Shown piece by piece: positions 20,878-32,500 of a stretch of 64,000 bases of DNA (position 1 is the first letter of the stretch; every line of letters begins with the position of its first letter). This stretch comes from Lytechinus pictus (taxonomy: Eukaryota; Echinodermata; Echinoidea; Temnopleuroida; Toxopneustidae): positions 22,139,001-22,203,000 of the forward strand of contig NC_087257.1 of the NCBI RefSeq assembly GCF_037042905.1, written 5' to 3'. The position numbers and the translations under genes are program-made. The notes under the pieces are model-generated. The model did no database searches. It was not told where the DNA came from and saw only the letters and a program-made list of their open reading frames with translations.

Positions 20878-22682
20878 CGGTTTATGGAATTATTTCAATT
20901 GTTGATCTTATTGATAGTACTGTATGCTTTCGTTTCAATTCTCAAAATATTAAGATCATTATTTAAATTTCTTATGCTAGAATAAATTAAAGTAATGTCC
21001 ATCCAGTGCGATCTAGCGGAGTGAGAACAGGTTAGGTTTGAAAGAAAAAATTCAACCAAAAATAAATGGATAAAAATGACAGGACAGTCCTGCTAAAAGC
21101 CCCATTTCCAAGACTTTTGTTTTCATCTTCAATCCAAAACTTTTATTCAGGTTTAACTGGTTCCCAATTTAGAGACACCATACCTTTAAGAAAATATGAA
21201 GGATACAAAAATGATTATTTCCACCAAGAGACCCAATCAAATGTAATTTGTTGTAAAAAAAATTATTACATCAACATCATTGATTATACCTTAAGGGATT
21301 CCAGGACATTGAATAGATAATAAATATAAAATTTCTATCCATAATATATATATATCAACAAGTACTATATCACAATAATCAATTGGCAGTTTCAATTTAG
21401 GTTGTACAAATGCTATTAGGTAGCTGGAACATATGCTTTGGCGAATATCATACATATTCATTCCTACAGCACTAGAGCTCATTTATATATATTGGCATAT
21501 TGGTCAGAAGAAGAGTAAGCTCTCATACTGCAATTCCTAATGGTCCATACAGCTGAAGTTTTATTGACGAGAATCATACAACTTGTGCAACATTTTTTTT
21601 GAAAAATTTAGTGACTCCTGATCTAATTAGTCTTCCTCACAATACAAAAGCACAAAAAACTTGTCTATTTAAAATGCGAATGGCACGCGGTAATTGCATC
21701 GGGAGTTTGGTTTCCATTTAAGGAAAACAAAGTGACATTCTTAATTGTAGAATGTCATTGTGACTTAACTTATTTCTATAAAATAATAATTTAAGTTCCT
21801 CATAGTAGAAAAGCATGTAAAAAGTTTTCAATTTGAAATAAAATGGGCATAATTTAAATGGAAAAATTGGTTTCAATATCAAAAGAACAAACCGTACCTT
21901 TTTTTTACTGGTACATAATGTGCAATACATATATAGGGTAGGGCAATAACAGTTGGGGAGCAGACTAAAGACAGACTATCGAGATAACATTTTTACAAAA
22001 TGGAATTTCAGCACAAAGTCAAGTTAAAACTGGGATTTTCTTTAATTTTCAGAGACAGGATCATATTACATTACCAAATTCTCAATAAAATTGTTTTGTG
22101 CAGTTTGAGTTTTGCAAATATACTACAAAATGAAAGCTTCATGTGACAAAATAAATGTTCAAATTACACAAATATCAAATTTTATTTCCCTCCAGTTTTG
22201 ATAAAGAGATGCATGCCCCATTTTTTTTCATCACAAAATCTTTTAAACATATGTTTGTAAGAGAATTTTTAAAGTATCTTTTACCATTTGGTTATCAACG
22301 TTTTGCCTTCTGTATAAAAAATATTGTGACCTTATTCCTTAATTTTAAAATAATGAACCTTTTCAGATGGATTCCTTGAGGGTCATAGTAACCACTTGAC
22401 TACTGAATTCTGTTTTCCAATAGGCTTTGTACAGGGATCACCTGGTTCCTGTAAGCAATGGGTTAATTAGCATAGACAGCGTTTCATAGAGCCATGTATC
22501 TATATTATTTCATATCATTTGGCTTGCCATACTCCACTCATTCATAGGAAAATGTATAACTTTACAAACAGCTTATAAAATACCCCCTAGGTAGTATATG
22601 CACAGCTTCATGCACGAATGAAGTATATTCTTATCTGCTATGTCAGCTGCATAGGGATATATCATAAGCACAAGAAAGGCTT

Positions 22683-22739
22683 ACCAGTCGTGTGTAAAGT
22701 CATTTGTAACTTACAAACAGCTTTATGAAACGGCCTCCT
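22683..22739 (+). repeat. foldback MITE fragment (one arm)
   Basis: TTACCAGTCGTGTGTAAAG, ACTTACAAACAGCTTTATG and AAACGGCC form the right arm of the family described at 35897-36078. Confidence 0.6.
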
Positions 22740-22741
22740 TG

Positions 22742-22922
22742 TGGATGTTTCTTTGAGCTGTTTGTAAGATACAAGCAACTTTACGAACGACTGGTGATAA
22801 ATTCTTGTGGTTAATGATAGACATCAGATTATTATCGATTTTGAATTAGACCGTAAAAAAGGTTGACCAGTCATTCGTAAAATAGCTTGTAATTTACAAA
22901 GAGCTTTATGACATGGCCTCCA
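22742..22922 (+). mobile_element. foldback MITE
   Basis: The left arm GAGCTGTTTGTAAGATACAA...GAACGACTGGTGAT faces the right arm GACCAGTCATTCGTAAAAT...TTACAAAGAGCTTTATGAC around a unique loop. Arms are about 55 bp. Confidence 0.7.
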
Positions 22923-23480
22923 ATACTCCCTTGGATAAAGACGGACTTGGAAGAGATATGGCCTTTGTGGAGGCAATGGCCAACTTTAACAGATGATGTT
23001 GGCAAAAAGAAATCCAAACGCAACAAACTTCAGCTTCTATAGAACATTATTGAAACAGTCTTTGAAGCAAACTGATTGGGCCAAATCTCATTCGCTGTTG
23101 CAAACCAAATTACATAGAAACATGCCACAGTGGTCTGAATTGACGGCCTTTCAGAGAAGAAGAGGAATCGAGTACTGTAGATTCTCTAAACCTAGACAAG
23201 TCTTCTCTCGTAACCCACTTGTTCAATCAAGTGCCGATTAGGGTCTAGGCATGCAGGCTTTGTTACGTGTGAATCAAGTCCCCCTTTTCATCATAACTTG
23301 CAATCAATAACAAATGTTGGAATTTTCACTTTGTGTTCTTAACCAATACAATTGCACCATTTCAGTAGCTTAGAACAGCAGCTTGTAATTTACCATTGAT
23401 AACACATTTCATGAAACAGGGTCTAGAATGTTTTGATGAGTGAGTGATGCTACAATGAGTGAGTGATGTTATTGATAATG
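22923..23480. other. VPS50: 3' flank or UTR of VPS50, nothing recognised
   Basis: Lies just past the VPS50 stop on its transcribed strand, so it probably includes 3' UTR. A plus-strand open frame at 22993-23241 has no recognisable motif. I saw no clear AATAAA close to the stop. Confidence 0.35.
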
Positions 23481-23594
23481 CTATCTTGGTCTATTCTTCT
23501 CAAAGTCTTCTATACTATTGAGGAGTCTCTGCCGTGCCTTCTTGGAGCCGACAGCACACGATACCAAGCTACTTAACTGCTTGGCTGAATACTC
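23481..23594 (-). CDS. VPS50: VPS50 last coding exon
   Basis: Encodes [11 protein letters not shown], then [20 protein letters not shown] and a TAG stop, matching the end of vertebrate syndetin (KKARQKLL...DDIDRPKR). Confidence 0.93.
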   Translation of the reverse strand, partial: EYSAKQLSSLVSCAVGSKKARQRLLNSIEDFEKNRPR

Positions 23595-26500
23595 CTACAA
23601 AATAAAAGGAAGGAAAAGAGTGAGGAATTGTTATTCTTCTAAAAAAAAACCAAATATTAGCATTCACTCTAAATTGATGTCGATCCCCGACTTTGTGAAA
23701 CCTCAATAGGGAAAATAGTAATCCACCAAAGAGTAGCAATGAAAATTCAACTAAGACTTTGAGGGTAAAATGTGATTATTGCAGCGTATCCTCCCCCCAT
23801 ATCTTGATGCTGGTATTCAAACTTGTTTCATTATTATAAAAAAGTTTAAAAATTAAAAATCTCAAATTCAATCAAGACAATGCACAAAATATCTCTGACC
23901 CATGTCTCTTATATTTAGTTTCCTTTGAAACCAACTAAAACCACTTGGGATTTCTCTATGAACTTCCATCATCAAAAAGACAATAAAATTCTCTATGAAA
24001 AATTGTGACAATGTTCAAAGTTCGTTGACCCTTACCTTATGTTCCTTTACCCATAATTCAATATCAGCCTCTGAGAGATAGTAGGCCTTCACGTAGGCTT
24101 CTACAAATTCACGATCTGGTACAGGCCTGGAAGGACAGACAATAAGAATAAATGAGGTTTGTAAGGCACCAAAACCATTTTAAAATCATGGCTAAACACA
24201 TTCAGACAGAAAAAAAAAATCTTAAAGCTCATATATATATATATATATATAAAGCTTTGGAAAAGGGCCAGTAATGTGAATGATACTCAAGTATCATGTA
24301 ACATTCAAATATTACAAAAGTGAAGTGGTAATTTAGTCTTCTCAGCTATTATAATTCAAATTTGGAATCTAGCACACTCTCTCAGTAATGTTTTCATTTT
24401 TATTTAGTTATATCCCTTTTTTTGAGCACTTACTTTACCAATTTAATACTCAGATATTAGTAAACTACAGATAAAGATTGAATCCTGAAATTTTCAGCCC
24501 ATTCCAAGGTCCCTTGGATAGGACACTAAGCCATCAGTCCTCTGGTTGCTTACTAACAAGTATTCATGTTTATTCAGCGGTCAGGAAAAACCAATTTCAC
24601 CTCCATCATGTTAAAAAAGCAAAATTGCATACATTTTGCTAATCAGATAGGTGTTTCATACTGCTATTTGTAAGTAATGAGCGACCTTATAAATGACTGG
24701 TGATTCTTTCTTAGGAGCTAAATCAATACCAACGAAAACTTGGTGCGCATGATTTACCTCAAGAAAGGATCACCAGTCATTCGTATAGTCGCTCGTAATT
24801 TACAAACTGATTTATGGACTACCAACAAGGGGGATGTTTCACAAAGATGTAAGTATGACTTAGAGTCGCACTTAAATGCCTAGTTGCGTTTGGTATAAAA
24901 GGCATGATAGCATTGGTCAGATCATGCCAAGAGAACGTGCACTACTGGGTATTGATCAATAAGATCAGGGACCTGGGAACGATTTTTTCAGTGGGGGTGC
25001 TGAAATCTCTCCTCAGAGGTGGGGGGCAGACACAATTGACTTTTCCATAATTACACACACACACATATATACATATATAAAAATGAAGGTCCTGCGTCGG
25101 TTGTGGTAATATAAAGCAAAATACAAGGTGAATAAAACAACCGTAGATAGAAAAGTTGATCAAATTTTCGCCCATAGGGCTTCATCAGGAAATCAATCAT
25201 CAGGAAATACATATATATATACATACATATATATGACAGCCACTTCTTAGCTTCTTCTTATAGAAGAACATAAATAATTAGATAATTCAAGCGCGAAGCG
25301 CGAGCTATTTTTTGTGGAAATTTCATGTATTTTGTCCTGAAAATTGAAAATTCTGAGCAATGTTTGTGGTCCAAGATGCGTATGTAACAAATAATAATTG
25401 TGAGCGCGATCAACGCGAGCAGATATTTTTTATATACGCTCTGGCCTGATCGAAAGGGACGTTTTATAAGGACTGTTTGCAGTTACCCATGAAGACGATA
25501 CATATATTAACAATCAAATAATGCGAGCGCGAAGCGCGAGCTGAAAATTTTGACATTCCGACCTAAATACTTGACATTCTAAGCACGTTTTTTAATTATG
25601 AACAGGATAGGTATATATACAATTGATGCGAGCGCGAAGCGCGAGCGGAAACAAAATTGAGATTTCAGACCAAAAAAAAAACGAGAGATTCTAAGTACTT
25701 TTCTTATCATGATGAGGATAGGTATAAAACTATACAATTGATGCGAGTGCAAAGCGCGAGCGGAAATAAAAATGAGATTTCAAACCTAAAAACGAGACAT
25801 CTTAATATGCACTTTTCTAATCATGAACAGGATAGGTATATAATTATACAATTGATGCGAGCGGAAAGCGCGAGCGGAAACAAAATTGAGATTTTGGACC
25901 TGAAAACGGGACATTCTATTCATGTTTTGTAAATAAAGAAAATGATGGGTAATTGGATATATTATTAAATTAATAATGTGAGCGCGAAGCGCGAGCAGAA
26001 ATTTTTTGATATTTTGTTCTGAAACTCCACACTGAATGTAAAATGGTTTGAACAGATAAAGAAAATTCAGACGAACATAAGAATAAAGATTTGATCAAAA
26101 TCAGACAAGGAATATCACAGTTATTGCATTTTAAAGATTAGCATTATTCCCCACTTGTTCTTTTGTGTTTTATTATATGAAATGAGGTTTATTCAATATT
26201 TTCCTGTCAAGAACCAAAACAGTTGAATTGACAATTGATTTAGTCCATTAGATATTTTTTGCTGCAACTTATTTCATTATAAGGGAGACATATCATTCAT
26301 TCTGGTTTGAAAAAACATGAAACAACTTTGATTCCACAAGGAACAGCTAGGATAGTGGGGATGTGACAGCAGCAGCCCACCTATCAAATATTCATGACGA
26401 CATGCGTATCACCATTTTCATAAAATATTGCTTAACTTTATAATTAAATAACTTAACTAATCTTTATCAGATTTTGAAAAAAAATATTAATTTTGATAAA

Positions 26501-29500
26501 ATGTATTTGATATAGATATTTTCAGCCCGGAGTACCCCCTCAAATCAAGTTGCGTATCTGAATAAACATGCGTGCGCGTGTTTAGAGTTAGACCTAGTAT
26601 CTGGGCAATCTAAATACATTTTTTATTATAAAAATCAATAATGCGAGCGCGAAGCGCGAGCAGAAAATATTTGATATATCCGATCTGAAAAAGGGTGAAT
26701 TTAAACACTTTTTCAAGTAATGTGTCGGAAAATTCTGAAGTGGGGGGGGGGTCTTCTAAACGTCGTTTATTTTCATTACATTTCTGTCATTTATCATACC
26801 TACCACTAGATTTCTAGGAGGTGCGCTGCCTATGGAAAATAACACACGCAGCACCACTGATCTCTCCCCTCTTAGTGGAGAGATCAGTGCGCAGCACCAC
26901 CAAATTTTGGGGGTGCTTCATCCCCAGCACCCCTGCTTTCCAGCCCGTAGGGCCAAGGGGCAGGGCGAAAAAGACTGTGAAATTTGATTTCTATTGTCTG
27001 ACTTGTAATTTTTGTATACAATACACGGGCGGCCGGGCGCGCGCTCACTTGATTCGACATAAAACCTGGAAGTTTCAAGTCCAACCACCCCATGTCCCTC
27101 CCTGCTATCGAAGAGTGTGTATGGGTATCACGTATTGCGCGCGACCACGTCTGTATCGGAGTGCTGCCCCGCTGGAGCTTGATTGAGTCGCGTTATAGGA
27201 GGGATGTTATTGGAATATGTGAACGACTATGTAAATGATTTGCGATTGTCGGATGTGATAATTATGTACATTATCACATATTTTAAAAAATACAGGGGGA
27301 ACCTCATTTTGTGGGGGTGCTGCCTATGGAAAATAATACACGCAGCACCCCCAGGATAATTTCTGGGGGTGCTTCAGCACCCCCAGCACCCCCGCTTCTC
27401 AGGTCCCTGAATAAGATTGCGTGTTGCATATCTTGTACGCATCGGCATTTAAGTCATACTTAAATCTTTGTGAAATACCCCCAAGGTCTTTGGGTAATTA
27501 TTCAGCATCATGGTAGAATGTCTTACTTGACTTGTGCGATGGCTTCAATCTTGATCAGAAATTGTTGGAAATCCAGCTGCATTAGGGCTCGACCCTCATT
27601 ACTACACTTCTTGGCACAGGCAAACCTGTGGGGACAATAAACAATTAAAGAAGCTTTTACAAAATTTTGCTACACTTAAAGGGGAATCCAACCCAAATAA
27701 AAACTTGATTTTATAAGAAAAAGAAATATCAGACAAGTTGATAGGTGAAAGTTTGAACAATATTTGACAAACAGCAAGAAAGTTATGAATTTTTAAAAGT
27801 TGTAAATATTGGTAATCACTATACCCATGGAGACTTCAAATTGGCCGCATATGGGATGTCATAGTGATGTGAGGCAAGGACTACTCTTCCATGTACTCCA
27901 ATACATATTATGGCTAAAATGTCATTTTTCCCAAAAGTTTTATTTCAAATTGTATTTTTCTTTCATGAGGACATAACACAATATACTAACTGGGTTATAT
28001 TTAGAGTACTGCTCCAGGGGAATGGGTACTTAGGAGAAAACCACAAATCCCTGATAATAAAGTACATGGACTATGGGAAAGTTGTCCTTGTCTCTTGTCA
28101 TAATTTAACTGTGTTTAGCGCTTGACCCCTAAACCCAAACGTACGCGACAACCAGATGCGGGTGATTGTACGTCAACGGACAGATACAGATAACCACAAA
28201 TGTGTAATTTATCCCATCAAAATAACTGTCACCTTCAGTTGTAAGATACACATCATCAATCTACTGCAAAATTAACTTGTAATCACAAGCTTCTTTCCAA
28301 TGAGTCACACGATATCATTCGGAGGCTACAAAAAGTACCAGTACACAATTTCAGTTTTCATATTCATGATGAATTGACACAAGAAATGGCATTGTGGTAT
28401 ACAAAATTGACTTGCAATTGTACGTAAGTTTCTTGCTCCACCTCAATTTAAGTCAAGTCAAGCAATCTTTCCAGGAAGTGGCACAGTTTGACTTACCCCT
28501 CGACTAGGATGCGATTGGCTAGTCGGATAACATGCTCCCAAAGAACTCTGTGTGCTTCTTGAGGTATGGGTACTCGCCTGGCAAAGAGAGAATGAGAGGT
28601 GGATTAATAGATACATATGCCAGGTGTGAGGGGATGGAGAGATGTATCAACTGAGAAATAGGAATATGTATGATTAACAAATTAGGAATAACAAAAAAAA
28701 AGAGGAAAGAGAAGATTGATATGATGATATCAAAGTGACAGAGTAGGAAATAGTAAGTGAAAAACTATATTGAAACTTTTTTTTACATTTTCAAACCATT
28801 TCTTGAAGAATAAAAATCAAGCAATCATGTTAAAGGATTTCTTTAATAGGCAATTTGCATATTGAAAACTCATATTTAATGACCTAAATTCATATACTTA
28901 AAGTTTAATCTTTCATCCCTATACTCCATTTACCATCTAATTTACCACCCAACTTTTTTATGTCACTTATCAAATTTTTGATAGTATGACCATGTCAAGG
29001 AATATTCACATTCTAAATAGCATACACTAAAAAGAATAATTCTCTCACTTGTTGCTCATGGCTGCTAATCGACTACTGAATCCGCTCATATCCTGCAGGG
29101 AAAACAAAAATTGAAACAATACATCATTATGACATTAGACCATTATACCACTACATGATTACACTATAACATCATTCCACCACTTCTCCATTATACCGTC
29201 ATCAGAGCTGCCAAGTTGTATTTTGCATTTTTAGTATTCTTATCCTCCAAAATCAGTATTTTGACAAAAAATCAGTATTTTTACAGTGTGAGATAAATAT
29301 TTCGTATTTTTCCCCAAAAAAGTGTATGTCATAATATAATGCTTGGCGCACTCGCCCATCACGGCGCTCAAGCTGCATGAAAGCTAAAATGCGCACTGCT
29401 CTTGCAGATGAAAAAAAAAAACCATTGAAACTTGTGTATATCTCACCCTGGTTTTTACAAAATGATTGAAAAAAAAACAAGTTACCTGAAATTACATTGA

Positions 29501-32500
29501 TCTAATAACCATATTTGTGTACGTTTTATGAAATAGAGACATATAGAGATAATTTTTCTCAATAAATTACGATTTTGTATTAAAAAAATGTATTTTTTAA
29601 AGAAAAAACGTACTGCCGTATTTTGGTTGCAAAAACGTACTAAATACGGCTAAAACGTACTGGTTGGCAGGTCTGCGTCATACCATTACACTATGACACC
29701 ATTGCACTACACCATAACATCAATCCAAGGTTACAACACCAGACAATAAGAGGGTTGCGGTGTAGATAGTGGCAAGTAGAGGAAAGGGCTAACATTAATC
29801 TGGCCAACCTCAGTGATGTTAATTAATTGTGACATCAATGCACATAGCGTAAATATGCCCAGATCATGATGCACCCTAACATAAATGTGGAACCTCCTTA
29901 ACCCTATCTTAACTGGGCTATTTCGGACCAGTATATACTGGGGGGGTCAATTTGACTCCCCCCTCAGATCTCGGCCGCTGATTGCGCGATCGCCGCAAAA
30001 ACTTGCACACGCAAAGAGCCGGATGTAAACTACAAGACTGTATAGAAAAATTTTCAAAATATTAATTGTTTATATTTTTTATCAATTAATTATGCAAATA
30101 AGCGTATGAAATTTGCCCTAAATTTTTTTTTTGTGTATGTTTTTGCCTTTAACTCAATTTACATAGCTAGAAGAATGCTAATTTTAGGTGGGAGTATCAA
30201 TTATTACATTTCTAACAAATATCTACAAAAATTTTTTAAAAATATGATTAATTTCTTATGTATTTTATTGTTTTTTAAATTCTTATGTATTTCTTTGTTT
30301 TTGCAAACCTTTGTTTTTTATTGCTTTTTCCGATGAACTTTGTCAGGGACCATTTTGCGATCATAAATAGCATAAAATAAATCCATTAAAACCAACAAAA
30401 GTGAAAATAATCATACATTTATGATTTTGGGTTGAAAAACACAATTTGCATTGACTTTGTACACGGAATCACGTTTTTGAGCAATTTCGGGTCTGACATG
30501 CACTTACAAAATGTTGCGTAATTTCGGAACCACGTACCCGGGCGTCGCAAATTTGGTCTCAAAAGATGCGCAAGACTTGAAAGTACAAAGTCAGCGAGCT
30601 GTGCGGTAAAAACATTTGGCGCGACGGCGTAGTGACGAAATTTGTCGAGGGGGGGTCAAATTGACCCCCCCCCCCAGTTTAATAAGGGTTCAAACTTAGG
30701 ACTACTGACTGACATTATAAAATCATTTACACTTGTTAGAAAATTTATATCATATTAAAACATTAATATACAACCAAGCAAACCTATCAAAAGCTTGAAA
30801 GGAACCTTCTAAACAAGCAAAGAATTAGTGGATTATAAGAGAGGTAATCATTTACATGTAATAGAGCATCAACGTATGGGCTGTGCTGGGACATGATGTC
30901 TTTGATGTCCCACTTGACCGTCATCATCAACTGAAGGATTCGATCGTAGTCCATGCAACGAGAGGCCACGCCCCGGTAGATCGGCTTACGTAGATCACTT
31001 GCCACACTCACCGTCTTAAAAAAAGGGAAAAACATTGTCTTCACTCGAGTACTATTGTAAGACAGTTGAAGAATAAGTACTAAGCAAAATTTCCAGAGGT
31101 TCTTATTGATACAAAATACAGTGAATCAGAATCAAGAGTGGATCTTCGTAAAAAAATTGTATCACAACCATTTACATTCTGCCTGAGAATAAGTAAGTTG
31201 TTTGGGGAAAAGAAAGAGGAATATCGCAAAATATTTAGAGGTTTCATTTTATCATGAAATACAGTGAATCAATAAAAACCAGAGTGAAATTTGAATGAGA
31301 GGTTCATCAAAAGTATTTAACTCTTTACACGCTGAATTAATTTTGGGGGATAATAATGACAATTGTTTCCATGTTATTTTCTTTCATTCAAGATATCCAT
31401 ATTGCTCCATTGACACTTATTAATATCATATAGATGCTATCCAAGAACTATTGCCTTTTATTAGCTTATCTTATTTGAAAGGTAGGGGAGAAATTATTAC
31501 GATTGTTGAATTTAATTGTACGAATGTGCAAGATTGCAACATCAGCGCGCAAAGGGTTAAACCCTAGTTCTGGTGATTTGAAAGTGCTTTGTGTTACATA
31601 TCCCAAATATGAATTGCCCTCCATTGACTTCCTAGGGGTCTGTTGCAGAAAGAGTTGCAATCGAATGCAACACTAAATATCAAACTTAAGTTGAATTCCA
31701 ACCAATCAGAAGCACGCTTGAGTTTGATTCGTTTTAGTTGCATTAATAATAATAATTGGCATTTATATAGCGCTTTATCAATCTACGACTGCTCAAAGCG
31801 CTTCACAATTATTATTATCCGGTCACTGGATTCATAGCATTTCAAGCAGCCTGTTAGGCGCACACTTGCTAAACCAACCACAATGACGGTTGTTTCCTAC
31901 CGGTACCCAATTAGCACCTGGGTGAGAGTGGCAAAGTGTGGATTGACGCCTTGCCAAAGGACGCTAGGCCATGGTGGGATTCGAACACATGATCCTCTGA
32001 TTACAAGGCGAGAGTCAGAACCGCTGCACCACTTAAACACTTTCTGAAATAGACTGTGGGTAAAACAAACCTGCCAGAATATTGCATTGTTATACACTGG
32101 TATAATACCTGTGAGTAGAATTGTTGAAGGAAAGCCTTCTTGCTGCCTGGAATGACAGACTCGAGGTGGGGTTGGAGTAACTCAAACTGATTGGCAAGAA
32201 ATATCCTGTTTAATAAAGACATACAAAGAATGAGAGACAGCAATAGGGACAAAACAAAACACAGAAAGAAAGACAAAGACAGTGAAGAGGGGGATAAATT
32301 TCATAACAAATTAATAACCATTGGTAAATTCACTGCTACCAGTCTTTTGAGCTAAAGTCAAGTGATCAAAGTGAGCAATAGATTAAAAAAGAACGTTATC
32401 AAATCAATTATAATTGGTAAATCGTAGATAAACCTAAGTTCTGACAAATTGTCCAAAAACCAATCACTGTGAAATAATGAAACCTACAAGTAGACTGAAC

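Larger units (their letters stand above)
24966..27409 (+). mobile_element. 2.4-kb hAT-type DNA transposon with perfect 8-bp TSD
   Basis: Left end CAGGGACCTGGGAA, right end TTCTCAGGTCCCTG (13 of 14 matching as an inverted repeat). Both sides are flanked by AATAAGAT (24958-24965 and 27410-27417). The 8-bp TSD and CAGGG termini fit hAT. Inside are a GCGAGC satellite array, GGGGGTGCTG-rich subterminal repeats (near 24995, 26905, 27315, 27365) and a BED-like finger fragment. It has no full transposase, so it is non-autonomous. It lies between VPS50 exons 29 and 30. Confidence 0.9.
24834..27480 (+). mobile_element. foldback MITE split by a hAT-type element
   Basis: The left arm (24834-24957) has GATGTTTCACAAAGATGTAAG and CACTTAAATGCC. 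The right arm (27418-27480) has GGCATTTAAGTCATACTTAA and CTTTGTGAAATACCCCC, its reverse complement. The arms are separated only by the hAT-type element and its TSD. Confidence 0.75.

Noticed and set aside
22993-23241. 82-codon plus-strand ORF past the VPS50 stop
   Set aside because: No recognised domain. It overlaps the probable VPS50 3' UTR on the other strand.
25657-25932. 91-codon plus-strand ORF with internal repeats
   Set aside because: The peptide repeats because it crosses the ~115-bp satellite. No independent coding evidence.
25285-26010. Regularly spaced repeats resembling a CRISPR array
   Set aside because: Spacing near 115 bp, repeated intervening sequence and a eukaryotic context rule this out. 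It is a satellite.
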